A stretch of 64,000 nucleotides of DNA, taken from NCBI RefSeq assembly GCF_005502465.1, contig NZ_SCOT01000001.1:1-64000 (forward strand). The letters run 5' to 3'. Position 1 is the stretch's first letter. Each line of letters opens with the position of its first letter. This document shows, piece after piece, positions 46,585 through 56,054 of this stretch. Below the pieces are notes generated by a model that did not search any database, was not told where the DNA came from, and saw only the letters and a program-made list of their open reading frames with translations. The stretch is from Sphingopyxis sp. L1A2A (GTDB taxonomy: Bacteria > Pseudomonadota > Alphaproteobacteria > Sphingomonadales > Sphingomonadaceae). The position numbers and the translations under genes were made by a program.

Positions 46585-47220
46585 ATGGCCGATGCTCTGA
46601 TTTTCTATACCAACCCGATGTCGCGCGGACAGATCATCCGCTGGATGCTCGAAGAGGTCGGCGCGCCTTACGAGCCGCGCATCCTGGATTATGGCACGAC
46701 GATGAAGGACGCCGCCTATCTGGCGATCAACCCGATGGGCAAGGTTCCGGCGATCGTCCATGACGGCAAAGTCGTGACCGAATGTGCTGCGATCTGCGCC
46801 TATCTGGCCGACGCCTTCCCCGCTGCAGGTCTGGCGCCTGCCCCCGCCGACCGCGCCGATTATTACCGCTGGCTGTTTTTCACCGCGGGGCCGGTCGAAC
46901 AGGCGATCACGTCGAAACATTTCGGGCTGGAACCGACGAGCGAGCAGCAGCGGATGGCCGGATTCGGCTCGCTCGATATGGCGCTGGACGCGCTCGAAAC
47001 CGCGGTGGCGGGCAAGGCGTTCGTCGCGGGCGACGGCTTCAGCGCCGCCGACGTCTATGTCGGCAGCCAGATCGACTGGGGGCTGCAATTCGGCACGATC
47101 GCGTCGCGCCCGGCGTTCGAGGCCTATATCGCACCGCTGCGCGAACGTGCCGCGTACAAGCGCGCCAAGGATATCGACAACGGCCTGATCGCGGAGATGC
47201 AGACGGCCAATCCGGCTTAA
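46585..47220 (+). CDS. Glutathione S-transferase
   Basis: 211-residue GST. The N-terminal thioredoxin fold (ALIFYTNPMSRGQIIRWMLE) includes the glutathione-binding NPMGKVPAIV and a following TECAAICAYLAD; the C-terminal helical domain carries FSAADVYVGSQIDWGL, the N-capping motif region. The ATG at 46585 is preceded by GGGAGAGCCGCG. The gene is monocistronic and followed by a REP-like inverted repeat. The class (beta-like) and substrate remain uncertain. Confidence 0.9.
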   Translation: MADALIFYTNPMSRGQIIRWMLEEVGAPYEPRILDYGTTMKDAAYLAINPMGKVPAIVHDGKVVTECAAICAYLADAFPAAGLAPAPADRADYYRWLFFTAGPVEQAITSKHFGLEPTSEQQRMAGFGSLDMALDALETAVAGKAFVAGDGFSAADVYVGSQIDWGLQFGTIASRPAFEAYIAPLRERAAYKRAKDIDNGLIAEMQTANPA

Positions 47221-47225
47221 TCCGT

Positions 47226-47293
47226 ACCGTAGCCCTGAGCCTGTCGAAGGGCGCTTCTCGGATAGGCGTCCTTCGACAGGCCCAGGGCTACGG
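47226..47293. repeat. REP-like inverted repeat pair (third family)
   Basis: CCGTAGCCCTGAGCCTGTCG with its downstream AAGGGC faces GTCCTTCGACAGGCCCAGGG followed by CTACGG. This GAGCCTGTCGAAGG palindrome is a dispersed element of proteobacterial genomes. It lies between the convergent GST and DUF2785 genes and may end transcripts in both directions. Confidence 0.8.
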
Positions 47294-47312
47294 TTTGCAG
47301 GAGACCGGTGGC

Positions 47313-48224
47313 CTAAGGCAGCGCCTTGAGCAACCCGGCGGCGAGCGGCGCGAGGCGGCGGACCTGCGGATCCTGCGATTCGCTGGCCGCAACATAGACG
47401 GCGTCGCCAAAGGCGCTGCTGTTGTGCACCGCCGCCAGCCCTTCGGCGCTGGCATAGGGTGCTTTCCAGCGCGGTGTATCGCCCGGATGCAGCGCCTGAA
47501 ACCATGCCGCCCACGCCGCATCGTCGATGTCGGCACGCTTGGCGAGGAACAGCAACGGCCGCGCCAGCCGCCGCGCTTCGCCATGGACATAGGCGTGGGG
47601 CCCCCTCGGCGCGACCTGCGCCGCAATCGCCCCGAGCAGCAGGTCGGCGTCGGCGCGCGCGAGCCGCGGGTTGAGCGCGAGTTGCATCGCCAGATCGGCA
47701 CCATGTGCGATGCCGTGCCGCCAGCCCTCGCCCGCGACAAAGCCGCGATAATCGGTGACACCGCGCAGATAGGTCGCGCCGGTGGCGGCGAGATCGTGCA
47801 ACTCGGCCTCGGTCAGAAAGGGTTCGATCCGGTCAGCGCGCGCGACTTCGGACAGCGCGAGCGCGGCGAAGGGACGGCGAAACCCCGCCTTGTCCGCGGG
47901 GGCGGCGCCATCGGGCGCAGCAAGGATCGCGGTCAGCCGCTGCGCCGCGTGGCGCATGCCGTCCGGTTGCAGATGCTTGCCGCGCAGCCCCGCGCTCCAC
48001 AGCGCGAACGCGAAATCGTCGCGGACGGCGGGATCCGGGTGGCCGAGGCACAGGATCAGCGCATCGGTCGCGGCATCATTTGCCGCTGGGAAATAGCGGC
48101 CGGCAAAGGCGGTGAGGTCGCCATCGGCGGGCCGCGCGACCGGGCAGTCGTCGCTTGCCCTCGCCGCCACCGGTCCCGCGGCCAGCATCGCCGCGGCGCC
48201 AACCGCACCCCATATCCGCTTCAT
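47313..48224 (-). CDS. DUF2785 family secreted protein
   Basis: 303 residues with a signal peptide (AVGAAAMLAAGPVAARA). The mature helical part carries RDDFAFALWSAGL, DYRGFVAGEGWRHGIAHGAD and the helical tail typical of DUF2785 proteins. Function unknown; histidines in GWRHGIAHGADLA suggest a metal or active site. It is the only gene of its unit and lies just downstream of a strong terminator of the Bax-inhibitor gene. Confidence 0.78.
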   Translation of the reverse strand: MKRIWGAVGAAAMLAAGPVAARASDDCPVARPADGDLTAFAGRYFPAANDAATDALILCLGHPDPAVRDDFAFALWSAGLRGKHLQPDGMRHAAQRLTAILAAPDGAAPADKAGFRRPFAALALSEVARADRIEPFLTEAELHDLAATGATYLRGVTDYRGFVAGEGWRHGIAHGADLAMQLALNPRLARADADLLLGAIAAQVAPRGPHAYVHGEARRLARPLLFLAKRADIDDAAWAAWFQALHPGDTPRWKAPYASAEGLAAVHNSSAFGDAVYVAASESQDPQVRRLAPLAAGLLKALP

Positions 48225-48240
48225 CGCCGCCGCCTTCCCC

Positions 48241-48279
48241 GCAAAAAGAAAGAGCCCGGCGAACTGCTTCGCCGGGCTC
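48241..48279 (-). terminator. Rho-independent terminator of the Bax-inhibitor-1 gene
   Basis: On the minus strand GAGCCCGGCGAA and TTCGCCGGGCTC form a 12-bp stem with a 4-base loop, followed by TTTCTTTTTGC. It starts 28 bases after the stop at 48307, as expected for that gene. Confidence 0.88.
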
Positions 48280-48306
48280 CCTTGTTTCGTTCGATGTCCG
48301 ACCCGC

Positions 48307-49038
48307 TTATTCGCGGCTGCCCAGCAGATTGAGCAGAAAGGTGAACATGTTGACGAAGTCGAGGTAAAGCGTCAGCGCGCCCATCACCACCGACTTGCCG
48401 ACAAAGTCGGTCCCGCGGACATAAAAATACATGCTCTTGATCTTCTGCGTGTCATAGGCGGTCAGACCCGCAAAGATCAGCACGCCGATAACACTGATCG
48501 CCAGCGTCAGCGCGCCCGACTGGAACACGAAGGCGTTGAGCAGCATCGCGATCAGGATGCCAAACACGCCCATGATCAGGAAGGTGCCGAAGCCCGACAG
48601 ATCCTTCTTGGTCGTGTAGCCGTAGAGGCTGAGACCGACGAAGGCCGCAGCTGTCGCGAAGAAAGTCTGCGCGATCGACGCGTCGGTAAAGCGCAGGAAA
48701 ATTGTCGACATCGACAGACCCATCACCGCGGCGAAGGTCCAGAACAGCGCCTGAGCCGCCGTCGTCGACAGCTTGTTGATACCGAAGCTCAACACCAGGA
48801 CGAAGGCCAGCGGCGCGAGCGCCACCACCCACATCAGCGGGCTGCCAATCAGCGACTGCGTGAAACCGATGTTAAACGCCAGCAACGCGACGATGCCGGT
48901 CAGCAGCACGCCCGAAGCCATATAGTTGTAAACCGACAGCATGTACGACCGCAGGCCGGCATCGACGGCCTGGTCCATTGCGTTCGCGCCGGCCCCAAAA
49001 CCGGAAGCCGCCATATTGGGGTCGTTCCAATTCGCCAT
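48307..49038 (-). CDS. Bax inhibitor-1/YccA family membrane protein
   Basis: 243-residue inner-membrane protein with seven hydrophobic segments, matching the Bax-inhibitor-1 family (YbhL/YccA type). Family stretches include LFWTFAAVMGLSMSTIFLRF, SLYGYTTKKDLSGFGTFLIM and FAGLTAYDTQKIKSMY, whose Asp pair is part of a pH sensor in the fold. The ATG at 49038 stands 8 bases after GGAG, better than ATG 49044. Members are calcium-leak or FtsH-modulating proteins. A clear terminator follows. Confidence 0.93.
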   Translation of the reverse strand: MANWNDPNMAASGFGAGANAMDQAVDAGLRSYMLSVYNYMASGVLLTGIVALLAFNIGFTQSLIGSPLMWVVALAPLAFVLVLSFGINKLSTTAAQALFWTFAAVMGLSMSTIFLRFTDASIAQTFFATAAAFVGLSLYGYTTKKDLSGFGTFLIMGVFGILIAMLLNAFVFQSGALTLAISVIGVLIFAGLTAYDTQKIKSMYFYVRGTDFVGKSVVMGALTLYLDFVNMFTFLLNLLGSRE

Positions 49039-49177
49039 TGTCATTACTCCATCACCGGCCAGCCCATACCGGCCGTAGGGGGTAATATCGTGATTTTCTC
49101 ACCGGCTTTCAAGCGAAACCGGAAATCGTGCAAGTTTCGGTGGTTGCGCCGCGGCAAGCGGTTATGTTGGCCGGACC

Positions 49178-49789
49178 ATGTCGAGCCACCGCCTGTTCGT
49201 CGCGCTGCGGCCGCCGCACCCGATCCGCGCCCGGCTGCGCGCCGCGATGCACGGGATTTCGGCGGCGCGCTGGCAGGACGATGACCAGCTCCATCTGACG
49301 CTCCGCTTCATTGGCGACGTCGACCACCACCGCGCCGAAGACATCGCCGCGGCCCTGGGCGGCCTGCACGCGCCGACGATCACGGCGCGGATCGCCGGGG
49401 TCGGATTGTTCGAACGCAAGGGCTGGCCGCATATGGTGTGGGCCGGGGTCGAACCGCTCGCGGCGCTCGCCGGGCTGCATCGCAAGGTCGATCAGCTGCT
49501 GGCGCGGGCCGGGGTCGCGGCAGAGACGCGCGCCTTTACGCCGCATATCACGCTGGCCCGCCTGAACCGCAGCGCCGGGCCGGTTGCGGCGTTTCTGACC
49601 CAGCACAGCGACCTCGCCAGCCCGCCATTCGATTTCACCCATGTCGTGCTGTATGAAAGCGAGCTCGCGCATGGCGGCGCGCGCTATCATCCGGTCGCGC
49701 GCTACCCGCTCGATGTTGCCGCGACGAGCGCCGCGGCGACCGCGCTGACATCGTCCCAGGTCGCCGCAAAACCACCCGCGTCGCCATAA
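49178..49789 (+). CDS. thpR: RNA 2',3'-cyclic phosphodiesterase
   Basis: 203-residue two-histidine phosphoesterase. The two HxT motifs are HLTLRF (His39) and HITLAR (about residue 124), separated as usual. It opens 2',3'-cyclic phosphate ends of RNA and has reversible 2'-5' ligase activity in vitro. Its last 88 bases overlap the phosphatase gene on the other strand, an unusually long tail-to-tail overlap. Confidence 0.92.
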   Translation: MSSHRLFVALRPPHPIRARLRAAMHGISAARWQDDDQLHLTLRFIGDVDHHRAEDIAAALGGLHAPTITARIAGVGLFERKGWPHMVWAGVEPLAALAGLHRKVDQLLARAGVAAETRAFTPHITLARLNRSAGPVAAFLTQHSDLASPPFDFTHVVLYESELAHGGARYHPVARYPLDVAATSAAATALTSSQVAAKPPASP

Positions 49790-50184
49790 TAGGGATCGGT
49801 CACGCTACCGCCTTGCCGCCCCGGCACCAGGTCGAGCATCAAGCGAATCCGCGCCGTCGCGTCGGGCGGCGCCAGCGCGCGTGCCTCGCGCAGGTTGACC
49901 ACATCCGCCGCGAGGATCAGATCGAAACGATAGAAATCGTCCTGCGCCAGCTGGCGGGCGCGCAGGTCCGAAATGTCGGCGCCGCGGCGCCGCGCCTCCG
50001 CCTGCGCGCGTCGATCGGGTGCGTGGCCGACATGCCAGTCACCGGTGCCCGCCGAATCGAGCGTCGCATCGATCCCGGCGGCGGCGAAGGCCACGCGCGC
50101 CGCCCCCTCGGCCAGCGGCGAACGGCAGATATTGCCCAGGCAGAGAAACAGAACCGCCGGCGCGTTGGGCTTTATATCGTGCAT
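49702..50184 (-). CDS. Low-molecular-weight protein-tyrosine phosphatase
   Basis: 160-residue cytoplasmic phosphatase. The P-loop is FLCLGNICRSP (Cys15 nucleophile, Arg21), and the acid Asp lies in VTDPYYGD near residue 130. ATG at 50184 replaces a longer frame start because it directly precedes the conserved N-terminal strand AVLFLCLG. The arsenate reductase branch shares the fold but has different cysteines. It is convergent with thpR and overlaps it. Confidence 0.93.
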   Translation of the reverse strand: MHDIKPNAPAVLFLCLGNICRSPLAEGAARVAFAAAGIDATLDSAGTGDWHVGHAPDRRAQAEARRRGADISDLRARQLAQDDFYRFDLILAADVVNLREARALAPPDATARIRLMLDLVPGRQGGSVTDPYYGDAGGFAATWDDVSAVAAALVAATSSG

Positions 50185-50290
50185 CTCGATCCTCTCGCGC
50201 AAAAGGTGAACCGACTTTCAACTTGCGCCTTTGTCCGGCTCTGCTAGCCATGGGCCATAACAGATAACGGGTCAGGGAGAGGGTTGCCAG

Positions 50291-51889
50291 ATGGCCGAGA
50301 CCGCCAGCGAAACCATTGCGGCCGAAACATCGGCTGTTCAGGAACCGAAAGCCACCGGTTACAGCTGGTATGTGCTGTCGGTGCTGGTCGTCGTCTATAT
50401 CCTCAATTTCATCGACCGCCAGATCCTGAGCATATTGGCGGTCGATATCAAGGCCGATCTGGGGCTGACCGACGCCGATCTGGGCTTTCTCGGCGGCGCC
50501 GCCTTTGCGGTGTTTTACGCACTGTTCGGGATTCCGCTCGGGCGGCTGGCCGACAATTGGAGCCGGGTCCGCTTGCTGTCGATCGGCCTGGCGCTGTGGT
50601 CGACGATGACCGCGCTGTCGGGCTTTGCCCGCGATCAGCTCACCCTGACCTTTGCCCGCATGGGGGTCGGCGTCGGCGAAGCGACCGCGAGCCCCACCGC
50701 TTATTCGCTCATCTCCGACTATTTTCCGAAGAAACAGCGGGCGACCGCGCTCGCGGTCTATTCGTCAGGCCTGTATCTGGGCGGCGGCATCTCGCTGTTC
50801 ATCGGCGCATGGATCGTCAAGGCGTGGAACGATGCCTATCCGGGCGGCGGCCCGCTCGATCTGGTCGGCTGGCAGGCGGCGTTCCTGGCCGTCGGCATCC
50901 CGGGCCTGATCGTCGCGCTGTGGGTGGCGACCCTGCGCGAACCGGTGCGCGGCGCAATGGACGGGGTCACCAGCCCCAGCTCACCCGCCCCGTTCCGCCA
51001 GTTTGCGCAGGATTTGTCGACGATCGTGCCGCCCTTCACATTGATCGGCGCATGGCAGCGCGGGCCGACCGCGCTGGCGATCAACATCGGCTTTGCGGCC
51101 TTGATCGCCGCCTTTGCCTGGTGGATGATTGGCCTGACCGGCAACTTCCCGCAATGGTCGGCCGTCGGCCTTGGCTATTATGCGGTCTTTTCCTGGGCGT
51201 GCACGCTGCGCGCGCGCGATAGCGCCACGTTTCGCCTGATCTGGGGCACCCCGGCCTTCATCTGCACGACGCTGGGTTATGGCATGGTCAGCCTCGCCGC
51301 CTATGCGCTGGCCTTTTGGTCGGCGCCCTATGCCGAAACGGTGCTCGGGCTGCCCAAGCAGGAGCTGGCGGCGATCCTCGGCGCGAACGGCGCGGTCAGC
51401 GGCTTCATCGGGGTGATCGTCGGCGGCTGGATCGCCGATGCCTTGCGCGCCCGCAACCCCGCCGGACGCGTTCTGATGATCATGTTCGGCGTGATCGCCC
51501 CGATCGTGCCGATCTGGATCGGCTACACCACCGAAAATGCGGCGCTATTCTATACGATGAACTTCCTCGCCGGGATGTTCGGCGCCACCGCGCTCGGCGC
51601 CGCTGCGGCGACGACGCAGGATCTGGTGCTGCCGCGGATGCGCGGTACCGCCACCGCCGCCTTCTTCCTGGGCACCACCTTGGTCGGCCTGTCCTTCGGT
51701 CCCTATATGGTCGGGCAGATTTCCGATCTGGCGGGTACGGTGGTGAATGGCCAGCCGGTCGGCGATCTGCGCACCGGCATCTTGTCGCTGATCGGCGTCG
51801 CGCCGATTGCATTGGCGCTGCTGCTCTATGCCTATCGCGCCGTACCGGCCGCCGAGGCGACCATCGTCGAGCGGGCCGGCGGCGCTTAG
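50291..51889 (+). CDS. Spinster-like MFS transporter
   Basis: 532-residue major facilitator with about 12-14 helices. The first helix VLVVVYILNFIDRQILSILA and the motif A loop GRLADNWSRVRLL are typical of the spinster-like group, common in sphingomonads with many paralogues. RMGVGVGEATASPTAYSLIS forms the motif after helix 4. A 40-residue soluble N-terminus and a long central insert (about residues 220-290) make it larger than usual. Substrate unknown. Monocistronic and convergent with sodC. Confidence 0.87.
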   Translation: MAETASETIAAETSAVQEPKATGYSWYVLSVLVVVYILNFIDRQILSILAVDIKADLGLTDADLGFLGGAAFAVFYALFGIPLGRLADNWSRVRLLSIGLALWSTMTALSGFARDQLTLTFARMGVGVGEATASPTAYSLISDYFPKKQRATALAVYSSGLYLGGGISLFIGAWIVKAWNDAYPGGGPLDLVGWQAAFLAVGIPGLIVALWVATLREPVRGAMDGVTSPSSPAPFRQFAQDLSTIVPPFTLIGAWQRGPTALAINIGFAALIAAFAWWMIGLTGNFPQWSAVGLGYYAVFSWACTLRARDSATFRLIWGTPAFICTTLGYGMVSLAAYALAFWSAPYAETVLGLPKQELAAILGANGAVSGFIGVIVGGWIADALRARNPAGRVLMIMFGVIAPIVPIWIGYTTENAALFYTMNFLAGMFGATALGAAAATTQDLVLPRMRGTATAAFFLGTTLVGLSFGPYMVGQISDLAGTVVNGQPVGDLRTGILSLIGVAPIALALLLYAYRAVPAAEATIVERAGGA

Positions 51890-51900
51890 GGGCCTTGACC

Positions 51901-52470
51901 CTAGCCGCCGCCCATAACGATCACGCCGCACGCGACGCGGTCGCCGCTGTTGCCGCTGGGGTCGGTCTTCATGTCGTCGGGTCCGGCATGGATGACAAAG
52001 GTCGCACCATCGGCGTCGAGCAGCCCTCCCTCGCCCGTCAGCCGCGTGCCGACGAGGGTCAGCGTCGCGCGGCCGATCGTGTCGGGCTCGACCACCAGAT
52101 TGGGCAGATCGCCATGATGGGCGCCCAGCGGATTGTCGCGGCCATGCTGGGCATTGGTCGGGTTCCAGTGCGGCCCCGCCGTCGTGAATTTGGGACCGTC
52201 GCAGCGGCCGACGCTATGGACGTGCATGCCATAGGTGCTGGCGGCAAAACCGCGCGCGACCAGTTCGATCCGCAGCCCGTTGGTATCGCGATAGAAATCA
52301 GCGCGCCCACGGTCGGCGCCCTTGGCATCATAAAGCTGGGCATGGGCGTCGGCGACCGGAAGCGTGGTCGCCGCCTTCTTCCCCATCCCGGCGCACCCGC
52401 CAAGCGCGAGCGCCCCGGCGATGACAATTGCGGAGGCAACAGCCTGTTTCCGGCGCGAACCAATCTTCAT
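51901..52470 (-). CDS. sodC: Cu/Zn superoxide dismutase, lipoprotein
   Basis: 189-residue periplasmic superoxide dismutase. A lipobox (ALALGGCAGM) implies membrane anchoring. All metal ligands can be placed: His-Val-His in GMHVHSVGRC, the bridging His in GPHWNPTN, His in NAQHGRDNP, His and Asp in AHHGDLPNL, and the last His in FVIHAGPDD. The disulfide partners are the Cys in GRCDGP and in RVACGVI. ATG at 52470 is chosen as it precedes the signal sequence. No operon partner is evident. Confidence 0.93.
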   Translation of the reverse strand: MKIGSRRKQAVASAIVIAGALALGGCAGMGKKAATTLPVADAHAQLYDAKGADRGRADFYRDTNGLRIELVARGFAASTYGMHVHSVGRCDGPKFTTAGPHWNPTNAQHGRDNPLGAHHGDLPNLVVEPDTIGRATLTLVGTRLTGEGGLLDADGATFVIHAGPDDMKTDPSGNSGDRVACGVIVMGGG

Positions 52471-52596
52471 CTTGCTGCTCCCTGCTACCTGACTGGAATC
52501 CAAACGTCGCGGCAACGCATTTCGATCCCACCCCGCCGACGATGCCCGCAATCATTGCCGGTTCCAAGGACATAAGTCACAGCGCCGCGATCGGGA

Positions 52597-53226
52597 TCAG
52601 GCGAGCGACGGAAAACTCGCCTTCAGCCCGTCGATGACAAACTGCGCCGCCAGCGCCGCGAGCAACACCCCGAGCAGGCGGGTGATCACCGCCTCGCCCT
52701 TATTGCCGATCAGCCGCATCAGCGGTCCTGCCGCGAGCAGCGCGCCCAGCGTCAGCAGCAGCACGAGCAGCAGCGCGCCAAAGATCACGAACGCGCGGTC
52801 GAGACCGTTGTTCTGCGCGACCAGCAGCATCACCGACGCGATCGACCCGGGTCCGGCCAGCATCGGCATGGCCATCGGGAACACCGACACATCCTCGATC
52901 TCGGGCGTCGCGATCAGCTTTTCGGCGCGTTGTTCGCGGCGCTCGGTGCGCTTTTCAAACACCATGTCGATCGCGATGATGAACAGCATGATGCCGCCCG
53001 CGATCCGGAAACTGTCGAGGTCGATGTGCAGGAAGCTGAGCAAGGCTTCGCCGAACATCGCGAAAAAGACTAGAATCAGCCCCGCGATGACCGTCGCGCG
53101 GATCGCCATTGCGCGGCGCTGCGCGGCGCTCGCGCCGGTGGTCAGGCTGGCATAGATCGGCGCGCAGCCGGGCGGGTCGATGACCACGAACAGCGTGACA
53201 AAGGCCGAGATGAACAGGTCGATCAT
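52597..53226 (-). CDS. MarC-family integral membrane protein
   Basis: 209-residue membrane protein with six helices, family MarC/UPF0056. Typical parts are FVVIDPPGCAPIYASLT near the N-terminus and PMAMPMLAGPGSIASVMLL in the middle. The family's function is unknown despite its historical link to antibiotic resistance. Its start overlaps the stop of the upstream lipoprotein gene by 4 bases (ATGA), making it the last of a four-gene run yggT-folD-lipoprotein-marC. Confidence 0.9.
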   Translation of the reverse strand: MIDLFISAFVTLFVVIDPPGCAPIYASLTTGASAAQRRAMAIRATVIAGLILVFFAMFGEALLSFLHIDLDSFRIAGGIMLFIIAIDMVFEKRTERREQRAEKLIATPEIEDVSVFPMAMPMLAGPGSIASVMLLVAQNNGLDRAFVIFGALLLVLLLTLGALLAAGPLMRLIGNKGEAVITRLLGVLLAALAAQFVIDGLKASFPSLA

Positions 53227-53897
53227 GGCTGTTTGGGCGCCGCGACCTGATCGTCGATGACGGTTTCCATCGCCTTGCCGTCCCACAGCCGGATCGTGAC
53301 GCGGCGCGCCTGGTCAGGGCGAACGGTCGATGTCCAGCTCAGGGTCTGGTCGGGCGACAGGCCGACCGCCATATCGTCACCCTCGGCGCCCGCTTCGATG
53401 GGGACGGCGGGGCGCGATCCGCACACCGCTTGCTTCGAGGCGATGAATTCAGGGGCTTCGCGCGGGCTGGTCAGCCCATCGCCATGATCAAGGATCCAGT
53501 CGATCTTGCCGCTCTTGGGATCACGCATCCACACCGTGCTGAAAAAGCCGTTGGTCGTCCCCTTCTGCCACGCGCCGGTCGTGGCGCCGCTGTTGCCGTC
53601 GCAGCTGACATAGACGGCGTGCGGCTGCCACTTCACCGCTTCGGCGGGGTCTTTCTGGGTCTTGAGCCAGTCGCGCGCTTTTACCCGCTGCGGTACGAAC
53701 ATCACCGCATCAGGGTGCGATGTTTCGCGAAACGCCGTCCACTGTCCTTTTTCCTGCGCCAACCGCGCGAAGGCGATTTCGGCGGCGATAAAGGCGCTCG
53801 GGTTTGGCCCCAGCGGGCGATTGCGGACGTCGTTGGGGTCACCGGCACAACCGGCGAGCAGCGACAGGGCGAGCGCGGGCAGCAGCAGTTGGCGCAT
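53223..53897 (-). CDS. Hypothetical lipoprotein between folD and marC
   Basis: 224 residues with a lipobox (LSLLAGCAGDP). The mature part has an N-terminal helix (AFIAAEIAFARLAQEKGQWT), then FRETSHPDAVMFVPQ and GTWQ-like beta strands (TTGAWQKGTTNGFFSTVWMR) that suggest a SnoaL/NTF2-like fold. Function unknown. It overlaps folD by 1 base and marC by 4, so it is translated with them. Confidence 0.75.
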   Translation of the reverse strand: MRQLLLPALALSLLAGCAGDPNDVRNRPLGPNPSAFIAAEIAFARLAQEKGQWTAFRETSHPDAVMFVPQRVKARDWLKTQKDPAEAVKWQPHAVYVSCDGNSGATTGAWQKGTTNGFFSTVWMRDPKSGKIDWILDHGDGLTSPREAPEFIASKQAVCGSRPAVPIEAGAEGDDMAVGLSPDQTLSWTSTVRPDQARRVTIRLWDGKAMETVIDDQVAAPKQP

Positions 53898-54802
53898 CAG
53901 AATCCTTCCGGATCGGCCAGTCCCGCGCGGCGGTGCGCGGCGACCAGGGTGTTGCGAAGCAGGCAGGCGATGGTCATCGGCCCGACCCCGCCGGGAACCG
54001 GGGTGATCGCATCGGCGACCGCTGCGGCCTCGGCATAATCGACGTCGCCGACCAGTCGGCCCTTGGTTTCGCCCTCTGCCGGGGCCAGCCGGTTGATGCC
54101 GACGTCGATGACGACCGCGCCCGGCTTGATCCAGTCCCCCTTGACCATTTCAGCGCGCCCGACCGCAGCGACGACGATGTCGGCGCGGCGAACGAGCGCG
54201 GGCAGATCTTTGGTGCGGCTGTGCGCCATCGTCACCGTGGCGTTGGCGCCGAGCAGCAACTGCCCCATCGGCTTGCCGACCAGGATCGAGCGCCCGACGA
54301 CGATCGCGTCCTTGCCCGACAGATCGCCGAGCCGGTCCTGGAGCAGCAGCAGGCAGCCATAGGGGGTGCAGGGGACCATGCCGGCGATGCCCAGCGCCAG
54401 CCGCCCGGCGCTGACCGGGGTCAGCCCGTCGACGTCCTTGTCCGGATCGATCGTCGCGACCGCCGCCTGTTCGTCGAGGTGACCTGGGAGCGGCAATTGC
54501 AACAGGATGCCGTCGACCGCCTCGTCGGCATTCAACCGTGCAAGCAGCGCCTGAACCTCGGCTTGCGACGCGGTGGCGGGCAGGCGATGCTCGAAACTGG
54601 CCATGCCCGCGGCGACCGTCGCCTTGCCCTTCGACCCGACATAGACGGCGCTCGCCGGATCGTCGCCGACCAGCACGACGGCAAGGCCCGGGGGGCGCCC
54701 GGCGGCGGCGACAAAGGCGGGGACGGCGTCGGCAATCCGGGCGCGCAGGCCAGCGGCAAATGCCTTGCCGTCGATCAGCTGCGCCGCGGTGTCAGCCATC
54801 AT
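53897..54802 (-). CDS. folD: Bifunctional methylenetetrahydrofolate dehydrogenase/cyclohydrolase
   Basis: 301-residue cytoplasmic enzyme of one-carbon metabolism that interconverts methylene-, methenyl- and 10-formyl-tetrahydrofolate. The catalytic Lys lies in [15 protein letters not shown] near residue 60, [13 protein letters not shown] near 95, the [16 protein letters not shown] nucleotide motif near 170 and [18 protein letters not shown] at the end. ATG at 54802 overlaps the yggT stop by one base; longer in-frame starts run through yggT and are rejected. Confidence 0.96.
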   Translation of the reverse strand: MMADTAAQLIDGKAFAAGLRARIADAVPAFVAAAGRPPGLAVVLVGDDPASAVYVGSKGKATVAAGMASFEHRLPATASQAEVQALLARLNADEAVDGILLQLPLPGHLDEQAAVATIDPDKDVDGLTPVSAGRLALGIAGMVPCTPYGCLLLLQDRLGDLSGKDAIVVGRSILVGKPMGQLLLGANATVTMAHSRTKDLPALVRRADIVVAAVGRAEMVKGDWIKPGAVVIDVGINRLAPAEGETKGRLVGDVDYAEAAAVADAITPVPGGVGPMTIACLLRNTLVAAHRRAGLADPEGF

Positions 54803-55110
54803 CACGCCATGCCATTGGCATAGGCCAGCCGCGCCAGATAACCGAGCACCGGCCCGTCGAGAATGATGATGATGATCAGCACCAGCATCGGGGTCAGATC
54901 GAGCCCGCCAAAATCGGGCATGATGCGGCGGAACGGGCGGTACAGCGGCTCGGTAATCCGGTCGAGCACCGTCCACAGCTGATTGACGAAATCATTGTGC
55001 GTGTTGATGACGTTGAACGCGATCAGCCACGACATCACCGCCTGTGCGATGATGAACCACCACAGGACCGTCAGGATGATGTGGACGATCTGGAGGAGCA
55101 TGAGAACCAA
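54802..55110 (-). CDS. YggT family membrane protein
   Basis: 102-residue protein with two hydrophobic regions ([20 protein letters not shown] and [20 protein letters not shown]) flanking the conserved loop [20 protein letters not shown], diagnostic of YggT. In bacteria such proteins are linked to cell division or osmotic balance. The gene is coupled to folD by a one-base overlap and lies 35 bases after argB. Confidence 0.92.
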   Translation of the reverse strand: MVLMLLQIVHIILTVLWWFIIAQAVMSWLIAFNVINTHNDFVNQLWTVLDRITEPLYRPFRRIMPDFGGLDLTPMLVLIIIIILDGPVLGYLARLAYANGMA

Positions 55111-55145
55111 GGCGATTTCTCCGAAAAAGGATCTTGCCGCGTCTC

Positions 55146-56054
55146 TTAGCGGTGAATGAGCGTGCCTGCACCCCTTGCGGTGAAAATTTCCAGCAGCATC
55201 GCGTGCGGAATGCGCCCGTCGAGGATGACCGCCGCCTCGACCCCGGCATCGACCGCCGCGACGCAGGTTTCGACCTTGGGGATCATGCCGCCGGTGATCG
55301 TGCCGTCGCTTTTCAGCGCGTCGATCGCCGGACGGTCGAGGTCGGTGAGCAGCGCGCCCGATTTGTCGAGCACTCCGGCAACGTCGGTGAGCAGGAAGAA
55401 GCGCTTGGCGCCGAGCGCCCCGGCGATCGCGCCCGCCATCGTATCGGCGTTGATATTATAGGTAGCACCGTCGGCGCCCAGCGCGACGGGGGCCACGATC
55501 GGGATAAAATTATCCTTGGTCAGGTTGATCAGGATCGTCGGATCGACCGCCACTGGTTCACCGACGAAGCCCAGATCGACATGGCGCTCGATCCCCGAAT
55601 TGGGGTCGGGCTCGCTACGCGTGACCTTTTCGGCGAGCACCAGATTGGCGTCCTTGCCCGAAATGCCGACCGCGCGGCCGCCGAGCGCGGCGAGCCAGCC
55701 GACGATTTCCTTGTTGATCTTGCCCGCCAGCACCATCTCGGCGACCTCGGCGGTCGCCGCGTCGGTGACACGCAGCCCCCCGACAAAGGAGGATTCGATG
55801 CCGAGCTTTTTCAGCATCGCGCCGATTTGCGGCCCGCCGCCATGGACAACGACCGGATTGATGCCGACCGCTTTCAGCAACACGACATCCTCGGCAAAAT
55901 CGCGCTGCGCCTCGGCATCGCCCATCGCGTGGCCACCATATTTGATCACGAAGGTTTCGCCGGCGTAGCGCTGCAAATAGGGCAGCGCCTCGACGAGCGT
56001 TTCGGCCTTGGCGAGCAGGTCGGGCATTTTCGACGGGTCGGTCATCACCATCAT
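55146..56054 (-). CDS. argB: Acetylglutamate kinase
   Basis: 302-residue amino-acid kinase phosphorylating N-acetyl-L-glutamate in arginine synthesis. Motifs are [12 protein letters not shown] near residue 38, [14 protein letters not shown] near 70, [11 protein letters not shown] in the middle and [20 protein letters not shown] near the C-terminus. An N-terminal helix before the kinase core suggests the arginine-inhibited hexameric type. ATGs at 56054, 56051 and 56045 are in frame; the first overlaps the yhhQ stop. Other arg genes are not in the window. Confidence 0.96.
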   Translation of the reverse strand: MMVMTDPSKMPDLLAKAETLVEALPYLQRYAGETFVIKYGGHAMGDAEAQRDFAEDVVLLKAVGINPVVVHGGGPQIGAMLKKLGIESSFVGGLRVTDAATAEVAEMVLAGKINKEIVGWLAALGGRAVGISGKDANLVLAEKVTRSEPDPNSGIERHVDLGFVGEPVAVDPTILINLTKDNFIPIVAPVALGADGATYNINADTMAGAIAGALGAKRFFLLTDVAGVLDKSGALLTDLDRPAIDALKSDGTITGGMIPKVETCVAAVDAGVEAAVILDGRIPHAMLLEIFTARGAGTLIHR

